This document shows, one piece after another, positions 1 to 8,691 of a stretch of DNA of 64,000 nucleotides (its first letter is position 1; each line of letters opens with the position of its first letter). The DNA comes from Notolepis coatsorum (taxonomy: Eukaryota > Chordata > Actinopteri > Aulopiformes > Paralepididae), in contig OZ020593.1 of assembly GCA_963971535.1 (NCBI GenBank), positions 16,046,148 to 16,110,147 on the forward strand, read 5' to 3'. The notes beneath the pieces were generated by a model. The model was not told where the DNA came from, did no database searches, and was given only the letters and a program-made list of their open reading frames with translations. The position numbers and the translations under genes are program-made.

Positions 1-52
1 ACGGCCCTGGGCGTCCACGCCACTGTTGAACGACTTGATGTCGTCCTGGGCG
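1..52 (-). CDS. Probable host-gene exon, partial (runs off the left edge)
   Basis: On the minus strand this reads [17 protein letters not shown] in one open frame, with C or G in nearly every third codon position, which is typical of fish coding sequence and unlike the AT-rich repeats around it. It directly follows a CCAG splice acceptor (AG at 54-53) preceded by more than 200 nt of almost pure CT. A second acceptor, CGCCCAG (AG at 47-46), would start the exon at 45 with GAC GAC ATC and is phase 0. The rest of the exon lies outside the window. I do not recognise the protein. A chance open frame is possible because only 52 nt are visible. Confidence 0.5.
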
Positions 53-54
53 CT

Positions 55-325
<271 letters not shown>

Positions 326-463
326 GAGAAGGTAGAATCGGTAGAGATGAGGAAGAGGGTCGAGTGTGTGTGTGCCCACGCAACAGAATATCAAGCAGAA
401 AATGTAAATAAAGTTCTAATCGACCACAGGAAAAAAGGCACATAGGCTAATGTATGTTATAAA

Positions 464-1332
464 TAGGGATGTCCGATATTATCGGCCGATATTGGCATTA
501 AAATGTAATATCGGAAGATATCGGTATCGGTTTTCAATTTTTTTTTTAAACTTTTTTTTTTTTTTTTTTTTACATTTATTTAACCTTTATTTAGCCAGGC
601 AAGCAAGTAAGAACAAATTATTATTTTTATTTATTGTCAAAAGTATGGATAATGTTGTGTTAATTCCACGACAAGAGATATGTAATGTTAGGGGGCGGCT
701 AGGTGGTGTAGTGGGCAAGGCACTCGCCACCAGTGTGGAGACGCTAGGATTCGCGTGTTCGAATCCAGCTCTCCACATTGTTTTCAGTTTAGCTGGTCGT
801 CCGCAGTAATACACATTGGCCGTATTACGGGGAGGGAAAACTGAAGGGTGGGGATCGAACGTTGTGAACAAGCGACTCCTACAAGTCGGTTGGTGCGCCT
901 GCGCAGTAGAATCAGGAAGTGTCGGGGGCAGCGTGAGCCTCCCACGCGTTACTCCTCGACACTGAGAGATCGAGCTGCGCAGGTGAAAAGATGCGACTGC
1001 TGTTACCTCAAGTACCGGAGGGGACTTGTGCTATGTATGACTTAGTCCACATTGCAGCCGGCTTGTGGGAGGCAAGAAACAGCGTTCGTGACAGGGGAGG
1101 GTTGAATTGGATGATACGAAATTGGGATGGGAGAAAAATATAGAAAAAAATGGGAGAAAAAAAGTGGATCAAAAAGAGATATGTAATGTTAATTACCTGG
1201 AATTATTCTGTTTTTTGGGGGGCGGGAAACCCTGCATATATCGGTATCGGTTGATATCGGTATCGGAGATTAAGAGTTGGACAATATCGGTATATCGGAT
1301 ATCGGTAAAAAAGCCAATATTGAACACCCCTA
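464..1332. mobile_element. Non-autonomous hAT element (TIR TAGGGATGTCCGATATT)
   Basis: The element runs from TAGGGATGTCCGATATT to AATATTGAACACCCCTA, imperfect terminal inverted repeats, and is flanked by a perfect 8-bp target duplication GTTATAAA (456-463 and 1333-1340). An 8-bp duplication with TAGGG-type ends is the hAT signature. Inside each end are tandem variations of TATCGG/CGATA. It encodes no transposase. A poly-T tract at about 548-570 is followed by ATTTATTTAACCTTTATTTAGCCAGGCAAG, resembling a sequence common in teleost repeats. A SINE is nested at 691-1173. Confidence 0.85.
691..1173 (+). mobile_element. tRNA-derived SINE nested in the hAT element
   Basis: The head carries a pol III A box TGGTGTAGTGG (704-714) and B box GTTCGAATCC (757-766) at tRNA-like spacing. 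The body is GC-rich and the tail A-rich (1132-1173). It is flanked by an 18-bp direct repeat AAGAGATATGTAATGTTA (673-690 and 1174-1191), the expected L1-type target-primed duplication. Perfect flanking repeats suggest recent insertion. I cannot name the family; the body does not match a SINE I know. Confidence 0.75.
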
Positions 1333-1548
1333 GTTATAAATATAATATATTTACGTTTTGTAGTGGCAAAACTCCAAAACAAACACTACGATCACAAGTC
1401 GAACCGATCACAGCTCTCACCACTAGACTGAGACACAGGGTTCTTACACCTTTTCCAAAGCAAAATTCAAGCACTTTTCAAGAATTTTCAAGGTGCATTT
1501 TCAAGCTTTTCCAGCATCTTATGCGGCTGTGGTAAATTAAATATTTAC
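1333..1548. other. Unclassified AT-rich spacer
   Basis: This begins with the second GTTATAAA target duplicate. It holds a stretch at 1440-1520 of imperfect TTTCAAG/TTTTCCAG direct repeats that resembles the TTTCCATG/TTTTCCAG-rich sequence at 1937-2050, possibly two parts of one old MITE. No gene is evident. Confidence 0.4.
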
Positions 1549-1680
1549 GTTGGTAAGGGCTGAGGTAGAGGTGTTGGAGGTGGAGGAGATGGTGGTGGTG
1601 ATGTTGGTGGTGATGTTGGAGGTGAAGGTGGACGCCTGCAGGCTGTTGGGAGGCTGCTGAGCGGAGGCATCAGAGGCATC
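1549..1680 (-). CDS. Candidate host-gene internal exon, Ser/Thr-rich
   Basis: On the minus strand this 132-nt open segment has an acceptor TTTCTCCAG (AG at 1682-1681), a plausible branch point CTAAT about 20-25 nt upstream, and a donor AAC/GTAAAT (GT at 1548-1547). In phase 0 it encodes 44 residues starting DASDASAQQPPNSLQ and then rich in Thr, Ser and Asn. Third positions in this frame are strongly C-biased. A second, Pro-rich frame is also open but has A-rich third positions, so I prefer the first. Length divisible by three means it could be skipped without a frameshift. It may belong to the same gene as the exon at 1-52. The protein is not recognised. Confidence 0.45.
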
Positions 1681-2066
1681 CTGGAGAAAGACCGACGTCA
1701 TTAGACAATTTCCAATATTCCACCTCCTGTATTTACAAGATATCATATCTCTCTCATATATATATACATATATTGTATGTATATTGTATGCATGTATTTG
1801 TATTGTATTGCATGTACTTTTATGTATTATAAAATACCATTGTAAGTGGATGCGTACAATTGCTATAACAAGTCTCTTAGGTTAAGGTTAAAGTTGATGC
1901 CTGTGGCCTTGATCATTGCATCACACGTCATCCAATACAATTTTCCAGGAAAACTGTTTCAATTTCCATGTAAGTGTTCACTTTTTCTCAGTTTCCATGA
2001 CTTTTCCATACCTGGAAAATGAAAAAAATAAATTCCATGTTTTCCAGGTACCGGGGGAACCCCCTG
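1681..2066. other. AT-rich intron-like spacer with TA/TG repeats
   Basis: It contains a short (TA)n/(TGTAT)n-rich stretch at 1750-1830 and, at 1937-2062, imperfect TTTCCATG/TTTTCCAG repeats of a type seen in old fish MITEs. I see no gene. Confidence 0.4.
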
Positions 2067-2244
2067 CATTATCAGCAGGTCAGGACTACAAGCGTACGAT
2101 TAAAGCCAAGCTATCTACCTAGCCACTAGCATGCTAATGAAATAGACCAGATTTGAGTGTAGTTAGCATGCTAACGTTAACAGTGTTACAATTCCACCAT
2201 CCGATACGACACGGCATCAGAACGGTGTGGTAACGTTAGCATGC
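2067..2244. repeat. Block duplicated at 63521-63700
   Basis: The sequence from CATTATCAGCAGGTCAGGAC to GTTAGCATGC is repeated near the right end of the window with only a few differences. It contains GCATGCTAACGTTAAC-type palindromic words. It ends about 8 bp before the block shared with the tandem units, so 2245-2251 is a junction between two different duplicated sequences. Confidence 0.85.
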
Positions 2245-2251
2245 GTGTGGT

Positions 2252-3014
2252 ACACAGAGGCTCCTATTGCCTCCGGCAGTCTGCTCTAGTCTGGTGCATG
2301 GGACCTTTGTGAGCTAACGTTATCTACCTAGCTATCGTTACTGTTTAAACTAAATGACCCAGTCAACTATTCACTTTTAGTTTAATACATGAGGCATTGT
2401 CTAACGGTATCTAGCTGGCGGGCTACTGATAGCTCCTGATATCAACAAATGCTCCAGCAATAGTCTAGTAGTGGATGATACCTCCGTTAGTTAGGTAGCT
2501 CACGTTAGCTCACTGTTCAAAACGAAATGTCCCAGTAAACTAAATAGTTCACTGAGGCGTTGTCTTAACGTTATCTAGCCGGCTAGCAGTAGCTACAGAT
2601 AGCTCCTGATATCAATGTCTTATAACATTGATTCGATGCGTATTCGAGCCCCTGGCTTGCATCGCAGTCACGAAAGGGGCTAGCTGAGGGAGTAGGATAT
2701 ATCTGCTGAGCCGCAGATATACCCTGCTGAGGGCATGCTGAATGTGATTTGACCAAAGCAGAGTATACACACAGACAGTGGAGCTGTTTGTAGATAGCAA
2801 GCATTTTGACTTGTTGCGTGGTGTCTCGCAGATAATACAACTACAAGTATAATTATATAATATATATATATTTTATAAAAAATAAAAAATAAAGTATATA
2901 TTTAATTTATTTTCTATTTTTTATAAAACCAAAAACGATTGGTATCGGTATCGGTCGATATGGCGCATAGACGATCGGTGATCGGTGGCAAAAAACGTGA
3001 TCGAGGCATCCCTA
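2252..3014. mobile_element. 5'-truncated hAT-like element (TIR ...GAGGCATCCCTA)
   Basis: This is the right-hand 760 bp of the hAT-like element found complete in the tandem units (33189-34193). It ends GATCGAGGCATCCCTA, the reverse complement of a TAGGGATGC-type hAT terminus. The interior holds a palindrome ATATCTGCTGAGCCGCAGATAT near 2700 and an A/T-rich tract at 2850-2930. The left terminus is missing because the copy joins the 2067-2244 block. No transposase is encoded. Confidence 0.6.
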
Positions 3015-3634
3015 TGATCTGTTCCTGAGTCAAATAAACCGATACAAAACGGGACAGCAGACCTGGGAACCACCGTTAAGAGCTGAGGGTTTGGGGTTCA
3101 GTCATGGAGACAGCGGGGGGGCGGGTCAAATCGGGGGCCGATAGATGTTTTCCGGATCCTTCATGTAATGGTCACCAGGGTGGTTGTTTAACCCACTGAA
3201 CTTAACCTACAAGCACATTACGGCCCCAAACGTACCTTGTTGACTGCATGCAATAAGAGAGGAAATTTAGGCGCTCTGGTGTCGGTGTGTCTCGGCTGAT
3301 GGTTGTGGAGGAGTGAGAGATTGACCCTTGTAACTTCTCTCTATTTATACAGTGTAGGGCGCAGTTCTGGAAGGTTCTGCTATGACATCACTGCTATGAC
3401 ATCACACCGTTCCAGAACGTTCTAGCCTGTTCTAACCGGTTTTACTATGACATCACACTGAAGCTTAACTTGAATTACACTATGACACGGCTGCAGTTAC
3501 ACTCCCACCAAACATATATAAGCATTGTATATGATTCTTACTATAACTTAGAGACAATAACTGCCCACATACTGCCTAAAACGTAAAGCAATAACTACAA
3601 TAACTATGGTCCTTGGCCTCCACAGGACGAATCA
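3015..3634 (-). mobile_element. LTR of degenerate BEL/Pao element (3' LTR)
   Basis: The minus-strand segment runs from TGATTCGTCC to GGAACAGATCA, so it has TGAT...ATCA ends and directly follows a purine-rich tract and the end of the pol frame. It contains promoter-like features (see 3342-3455). The left end abuts the CCCTA terminus of the hAT element. It is 620 bp; the copies in the tandem units are 606 bp, the difference being mainly an extra TGACATCACTGCTA-type duplication here. No matching 5' LTR was found upstream of gag, so LTR identity rests on position, ends and promoter content. Confidence 0.6.
3342..3455 (-). promoter_or_regulatory. LTR promoter: TATA box with heat-shock-like and CRE-like motifs
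   Basis: On the minus strand a TATAAATA box lies at 3349-3342. Just upstream are two heat-shock-element-like triplets, TTCTGGAAGGTTC (3365-3377) and TTCCAGAACGTTC (3410-3422), and three TGACATCA words (3383-3390, 3397-3404, 3448-3455), which are one base from a CRE. The same arrangement recurs in the three tandem LTR copies. Binding by HSF or CREB/ATF factors is inference from motif match only. Confidence 0.5.
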
Positions 3635-3718
3635 CCTCAGCCTGCGCCTGGAGGGAGAGGGAAAGATAGAAAGATAGACGGATAGAGATATAGAGAAAGA
3701 TAGAGGGCGCAAGAGACT

Positions 3719-4996
3719 TCATTCTGCTTCCACCAGCGTCACCGTCTTATGGATGGGCCTCTCCAGGTGGACTGGTGTGGAGATGCGCTTTCCTTTCTTA
3801 TCCAGGTTGGGGTCGCTGATAAGCAACTTAAGTCTTCGCACTCTCCCATCTCTCCCTGGGTACACCTCGATAACCTTTGCCATCCTCCACTGGTTACGTG
3901 GTGTGGACTCATGCTGTAGAAGTACAATGTTGTCGACCCTTGCGTTCCTACGATCCTTGGTCCACTTCTGTCTCGGTTGGAGTGTCGTGAGGTACTCCTT
4001 CTTCCATCTTGTCCAGAAGTGGTTGGCTAAGAGTTGCACTCGCCGCCATCTTTTGCGGAGGTACAGATCTTCCTTGACGAGCCTTCCGGGCGGCGGAGCG
4101 AGGATTGTGGACTTCATGGTCAGGATGTGGTTTGGTGTCAGGGGCTCTGGACTAGATGAATCATTGAGACAATCCGTGGTCGGAGGTCTGCTGGTTCCAA
4201 GCGCTATGACTGTCAAGACACTTCTGATGGTCAAGACAAGCCACGTCCAGACACTTCTGATGGTGCGTATTTGTCCTTCCCAGAAAGCAGCAGGCTTCTT
4301 CGTTGCCGCCTTCGTGGGCCCGTTGGCCATGACAGGGTTCTTGGCTGCTGACTTCGTGACTTTCGGAACGGCTTTCCTTGCGGGCCTTTTGGCTTTAACC
4401 TCAGCCTTGGTGATCTTGAAAGAGCCAGAGGCTCCAGTACCCTTGATCCTGACCTGGATGAGAGCTAGAGCCTTCTTTACGGTAGCCAGAGACACCCCGC
4501 TCACTCCCACCTTGACTTCTTCTCCACTTTGTAGCTCGTTCTGCCAAAGCAAGTCTGGGCCTGTGAGCCCGTTAGAGGATATCAGTTGCTCTGCGGTGAG
4601 ACCTCTGGAGGCATGGTCGGCTGGCTTCTCTTCCGGAACCACATACCTCCAATTTGTAGACTCTGTGCTTTGTTTGCTGCGTTCCAAGTTCGACTGGAAC
4701 CTTAGCTCCTCCTGAGCGCTGGGGCTGGCCTCTGCCGCAAGAGCCACGTCCGACTCCAGCATCTTTATGCCATCTGTAGGTATCACAACTTCTGTGATCT
4801 GTGTTCTACCGACATCGTGCCCTTCACTTGTGAGGTCTAAAGAGGACGGTAGATCTGGCAGCACTTGCTTCACACGGACATGGTTACTGATACCGATTGT
4901 ATCTCCATGGTTGCGACCCGGGTTACCACATCCCACCACACTCCAGCCTAAGTTTGTTTGCACTGCAAACGGCTGGTGGTGCTCACCAGCCACCAT
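3719..4996 (-). CDS. BEL/Pao pol remnant with embedded histone H1 fragment (425 aa, degenerate)
   Basis: Residues 1-80 match the A17/BEL-Pao protease-to-RT linker (LGWSVVG near 17-22, IKMLESD near 77-83). The RT and most of RNase H are missing. Residues 114-157 are the end of RNase H/linker (NWRYVVPEEKPADHASRG, then LLWQNE). Residues about 166-237 (4501-4286) read as linker histone H1: GVSLATVKKALA, RIKGTGASGSFKI, KAKRPARKAVPK and KAATKKPA. Then FWEGQIRTIRSV is the region around the integrase catalytic Glu, and 290-425 is the integrase C-terminal domain (LTPNHILTMKS, then LANHFWTRWKKEYL). The zinc-binding and first two Asp motifs of integrase are missing. Not a functional enzyme; a relic open frame carrying a captured gene fragment. 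Confidence 0.8.
   Translation of the reverse strand: MVAGEHHQPFAVQTNLGWSVVGCGNPGRNHGDTIGISNHVRVKQVLPDLPSSLDLTSEGHDVGRTQITEVVIPTDGIKMLESDVALAAEASPSAQEELRFQSNLERSKQSTESTNWRYVVPEEKPADHASRGLTAEQLISSNGLTGPDLLWQNELQSGEEVKVGVSGVSLATVKKALALIQVRIKGTGASGSFKITKAEVKAKRPARKAVPKVTKSAAKNPVMANGPTKAATKKPAAFWEGQIRTIRSVWTWLVLTIRSVLTVIALGTSRPPTTDCLNDSSSPEPLTPNHILTMKSTILAPPPGRLVKEDLYLRKRWRRVQLLANHFWTRWKKEYLTTLQPRQKWTKDRRNARVDNIVLLQHESTPRNQWRMAKVIEVYPGRDGRVRRLKLLISDPNLDKKGKRISTPVHLERPIHKTVTLVEAE
4286..4501 (-). pseudogene. Histone H1 gene fragment inside BEL/Pao pol
   Basis: Translated in the pol frame, about 72 residues resemble linker histone H1. They start with the GVSL..KKALA helix of the globular domain and jump, with about 25-30 residues missing, to the KGTGASGSFK end of the winged helix, a highly conserved H1 motif. 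A tail rich in Lys, Ala and Pro follows. The fragment has no intron, as expected for H1 genes, which are normally intronless. It probably arose by template switching or recombination between H1 and Pao sequence. The H1 match is strong by eye, but which H1 variant cannot be told. Confidence 0.8.
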
Positions 4997-5048
4997 GACT
5001 AGTGGCCGGAGGGCTTGAGCACAGTTGTAGCCAATTAACAGGCCAACA

Positions 5049-6180
5049 TCACAGCGTTGCTCCGGCGCGATATCCTCTGCTATATGTGCCAGATGAGGCC
5101 ATGCCTTCGCTGTCCCTGGTGTGGGAATATGGTCTGTTTGCCGGGATAAACTCTCTTGAGTAGGTCACTGGCAGCGGGATTAGCTTGGTTGAATAGAATC
5201 CTCTTACTTGTAGGCCAGTTAGTTTCCAACTGGGCACGACTGTGTTTCTGGAAGCCAGTGTCGAGAGCTGTAGCTGCACTGCTTCACCCTTGGTTTTGAG
5301 AGCCTTTGCGGTCTTCTCGAGGATAAAGGTGGTGTCACTTTGTGTATCGAGGAGTGCATACACCAGGACTTCCCGGCTTGGCTCCCCTGTAGATGACACC
5401 CACACTGGAACTATTGTGGAGGTATGCGTGTCCCCATCATTCTGGATGACTCTAAACGACGTTGCCTGGTCGTGTGGTGGAGTATTTGTACCTTGGAGTC
5501 ATCCTTTCTTCCGTGGTGTGATCATCATGGAGGCGAGTCATATGTCTTCTATCACAGATCTCGCAGTTGGTTCTATCTCTACAGTCCCTACAGCGATGGC
5601 CCGACTTCAGACAACCAAAGCACAACTGATTTTCGCGAACAAACTTGTTTCGTTCAAACATGGTCTTCTGCATAAACTTGCGACACCTTTGTAGATTATG
5701 GCCGGTCGTAGCACAAAGGACACAGCGTGTGGCGCCGGCTGTCTCATGGACACTGGTTGCTAAGACCCTTGCTCCCAGGTCCCTGCGTCTTGCGCCCAGG
5801 TCCCTCATACCTTCCCGTGGGTTCAGGGCATGAATCGATGTTACTGGGTTGCAAGCTATTTTGGCTTCACGTGTGAGCAACTTGACAAACTGGCTGAAGC
5901 TCGGGAACGTGTGAGTTTCGTCGTTCATGTCTACGACTTTCCTATTCCATCTTGCCGTCACTCCGTCTGGGAGTTTAGAGAGTATTTTCTGGTTCTCGTG
6001 GCAATCATTAAGTATTTCAAGACCTTTGATCTGAGGCATGGCAGCCTCACGCAACATGGCTTTCTTGGCGCCTCCCCCCACGTACTGGCGTATGACACTG
6101 CGTGAAGCCTCTGTGCTCCTAAATAACCTTTTCCAGTTCGCACATCTATTATGACTAATTCTATCTATTTTTAGGGGCAA
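5049..6180 (-). pseudogene. BEL/Pao gag and protease, frameshifted (dispersed copy)
   Basis: The gag frame (5452-6180, 242 aa) carries a Pao-type capsid segment (MPQIKGLEILND, then ILSKLPDGV) and Cys/His knuckles including CFGCLKSGHRCRDC and CEICDRRHMTRLH. A deletion of about 38 nt near 5493, relative to the tandem copies, ends this frame early. The protease segment (5049-5405) keeps YALLDTQSDTTFI, the aspartic protease active site of this family. A 2-nt deletion near 5141 shifts the frame before the IAEDI..VGLLIGYN segment. This copy extends about 90 nt further into gag (FRSTEASRSVIRQYV) than the tandem copies do. Confidence 0.7.
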
Positions 6181-6316
6181 ATACGAGTGAAATAGTCGCG
6201 CCCTGGCTGTGGTTACATGACGTCATTGCTATTTTAGAGCTGCTCTACCGGTTATAAGGTATAGTCAAAATCCATACCATAGCGCAAATTCATACCGTTT
6301 ATACCGTCCACCCCTA
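6181..6316 (-). mobile_element. hAT-like terminal fragment
   Basis: Read on the minus strand from 6316, the sequence starts TAGGGGTGGACGGTATAAAC and has internal GGTATG/GGTATA repeats, like an hAT terminus. The opposite end is not present; the fragment runs into the Pao gag copy. Assignment rests on one terminus only. Confidence 0.35.
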
Positions 6317-6888
6317 TGTCAAACTACACAGCTATCACCCCCTTACATCCCCCCTCCCTCTTCTCCCCTACTCTCGCTACCTTACTTATACCCACCCCAC
6401 CAATGCTCCTCATCTTCCTAGCCCTCTCCACCTGCTCCTCACTACCACACCCTACGGCCAGATTACCATCCCACAAAACTCTCGCATACTTTACCTCACC
6501 TAATTGCTCGACAATGAGTTTGGGCAACTCGAGCCTACCTACTTTCCTCACTCCCCTCTCCCCCTCAAGCCTAACCACTATATGAATCACTTCTGCAACA
6601 TCATTTCCTCCACCCTCGCCTTCTGACCCACTTGAGCTATCGTCCCTCACTTTCTTCCTCTTGCTCTCCTTCCCCTCTCTTACCTCCCTCTTCTTCTCCT
6701 CCTTCTCCATATCATCACCACCCGACCCCTTACCCTTGCCCTGGCTATTCTCGCCCCCATCGCTGTCGTTCCTCCCCTTTCCCTCACTTACCCTCCTCTT
6801 CTTCCCCACCCTTTCCCACCCTTCTTTCTCACTCTCCTCCCCACTATACTCCATTCTGTCACAACCCGACTCCTTCCCTTTGCCCTGA
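6317..6888 (-). pseudogene. LINE ORF1, N-terminal half (I/Nimb-type)
   Basis: The open frame on the minus strand encodes a highly charged Lys/Glu/Gly/Ser-rich N-terminal region. A more ordered segment follows (VIHIVVRLEGERGVRKVGRLELPKLI, then YARVLWDGNLAVGCG), which stops at GVIAV. The C-terminal half of what looks like the same ORF1 starts at GVIAG at 20561, and the two share CAGCTATCACCCCCTTACAT at the break. The frame reads on to 7049 only because it runs into the 45-bp repeat. The right edge abuts TTGTTGAATATAT of the hAT-related repeat, as in the nested LINE at 23647. Confidence 0.5.
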
Positions 6889-7225
6889 GACTTGTTGAAT
6901 ATATATAGGTACACAAATGTTCTAGAATGTTTGATTATGACAGCATACTGTGACATCACGAATGCTCTAGAATGTTCCATTATGACAGCATACTGTGACA
7001 TCACAAATGTTCTAGAATGGTTGACTATGACATCATACTGTGACATCACGAATGTTCTAGAAGGTTCTATTATGACAAATAATCCGGTTCAATGACTTTA
7101 TCTAAATCCAATCAATATTCCTAATGCCGTTTCAATGTAAGGTTATAAAAATAAACATATAAACATTCATATAATACAATAACCTAAATATATAGCTTTG
7201 GCTCCTCTACAATACACTTACCTAG
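6889..7225. mobile_element. hAT-array copy 0, left portion (interrupted by the BEL element)
   Basis: The sequence from TTGTTGAATATATATAGG to ACAATACACTTACCTAG is the same middle segment present in array copies at 16766, 18011 and 23651. It continues after the BEL element at 15850-16058. It holds the 45-bp repeat cluster (6910-7075). Confidence 0.8.
6910..7075. repeat. 45-bp tandem repeat x ~4 with HSE-like and CRE-like motifs
   Basis: TCTAGAA occurs at 6921, 6966, 7011 and 7056, an exact 45-bp period. Each unit pairs a heat-shock-element-like core with TGACATCA or TGACAGCA. The fourth unit reads GAATGTTCTAGAAGGTTC (7051-7068), four perfect alternating GAA/TTC half-sites. Further copies lie at about 16785-16945, 18030-18190, 18401-18535 and 23674-23835. 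The period of 15 codons explains the repetitive peptide frames here. Confidence 0.9.
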
Positions 7226-8599
7226 TGTAACTGAGGGGTACAATTCCCTGACTGTATTGATAAGTATGGTATCATTAAACCACTACCGCTTTATGTACTT
7301 TAACTACTGACCATATAGTACACGATATCTAAATATGATGAACACTTTCCCACCATGAAACCAGGTCCACACAAAGGTAATAATCAAATATTTAATATAT
7401 AGCAAAGGGTACATATAATATTCACCATTACATTTATGATTTGAATGCTCTTGTAAGGCAAATGAGTACTCGTAGGCAAATCAACACTGAATGTCCAATC
7501 TCTGGTTACGCAGGAAGCAAGTATACAACCTGGCTCTTAGGGAATTATAACGATGGCACACTTAATGATTATAGCTGGATATACTGTAGGGGTCCTCCCG
7601 GTTGTAAGCCAGTAGGGGGGGTAGGAGAGCCGTCGGCTGTATCCCGTCTGGTCAACGATGTCTAGGGAGACTTCACGTACAGAAGACAGTGCAGTAGAAT
7701 CTTGATCCACAGATGAATACACCTTGGCTCTCTTGTAGGCTGTAGCTGTAGCTCCACAGTGAAGAAGAAGCGAGGCGACCTCAGTCTGGTCTGAGCGCCG
7801 TCTCACCTTGACTCCTTTCGGGGTAAATCCAACACTCACCGGTGTTGGCGATTATCCGCTCCACAAATCAAAGTACCAAAGCAAATATATATTCCATGCC
7901 GCATAGGGCTCAGCAGTCGTCGGGTAGGTAATCCAATGTACAGGTCCACTCGGTCCTCGCCTAGAACTCCTCGGATGAAAGCACCACGTGTGGTCTGCCC
8001 AACCTGGTTAAGACTCTAGATAACACGAGGAAGCGATGGGGGTGCTGCTCACTTTAGAACTCTAACCGCACGATGCACCATACATAATAGACTATTATTA
8101 CTTAATAGAAATACGGTGCCAAACTCTGGCAATTCAGCTATTAATTCGCACGAGGTCTCAATGCTATTCTAAGGCCAAACAGGCCATACTACACCGCACG
8201 CGGTATCGTGGGGTGAGGCTTCACGTTCTGTTACTTAGTTGGGTAGAAGGGTAAAGGACTAAGGGATAAGAGGACTTCTACATTTCTTGCGCCATATTTA
8301 TATGCACGGTGAACAAATAGTGCCACTCTCTTTTCGGTAGCCGTATTCCTGCGCAGAGCCGGGGCTAGTAGGGACATGTTTCGTCGGTACCATTGAACTT
8401 GGCTCCAAGGGGCTTGTCCCTGGCGCCAGGTCCTTGTCCAATAAGAGAATGAACTATTATGGGCTATTAGTAGACTAAAGGGATATTCCGTGTATATGTA
8501 CAAGGAATATACAAGGGATATCAAACGATATACAAATACTATTCAATATATATCCATAAATAAATATATATATTCGGTTTAATCTGATCCTTCACAACA
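7226..8599 (-). mobile_element. BEL/Pao 3' LTR
   Basis: A 1374-bp repeat with TG...CA ends, near-identical to 14471-15849. By eye I count three substitutions, one 6-bp difference (GTAGCT copy number) and one single-base indel, so the insertion is recent. The flanking target duplicate CCTAG is at 7221-7225. Relative to the minus-strand coding sequence this is the downstream LTR. A purine-rich tract (minus-strand AGGGGGCGGC, 8609-8600) abuts it. Confidence 0.95.
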
Positions 8600-8612
8600 G
8601 CCGCCCCCTAAT
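8600..8612 (-). other. Polypurine tract of the BEL element
   Basis: The minus strand reads TTAGGGGGCGGC immediately upstream of the 3' LTR, in the position and composition expected for the plus-strand primer of an LTR retrotransposon. Confidence 0.6.
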
Positions 8613-8691
8613 TAGTCCCACCTAATTAGCTAAGCAGAGACAGATTAACCGCACTGTCCACTACTCAATGTCCGCTGTAAGGTCAGTCAAC

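Noticed and set aside
3753-4715. 320-residue open frame on the plus strand (also 34918, 45534, 56165)
   Set aside because: Antisense shadow of the Pao pol/H1 frame; hydrophobic composition is the expected complement of the Lys/Ala-rich coding strand.
6910-7075. CRISPR-like array
   Set aside because: The 45-bp units are contiguous with no unique spacers and the genome is eukaryotic; it is a minisatellite.
6892-7095. Open frame with 15-residue repeats on both strands
   Set aside because: Product of the 45-bp tandem repeat; both strands are open and there is no other coding evidence.
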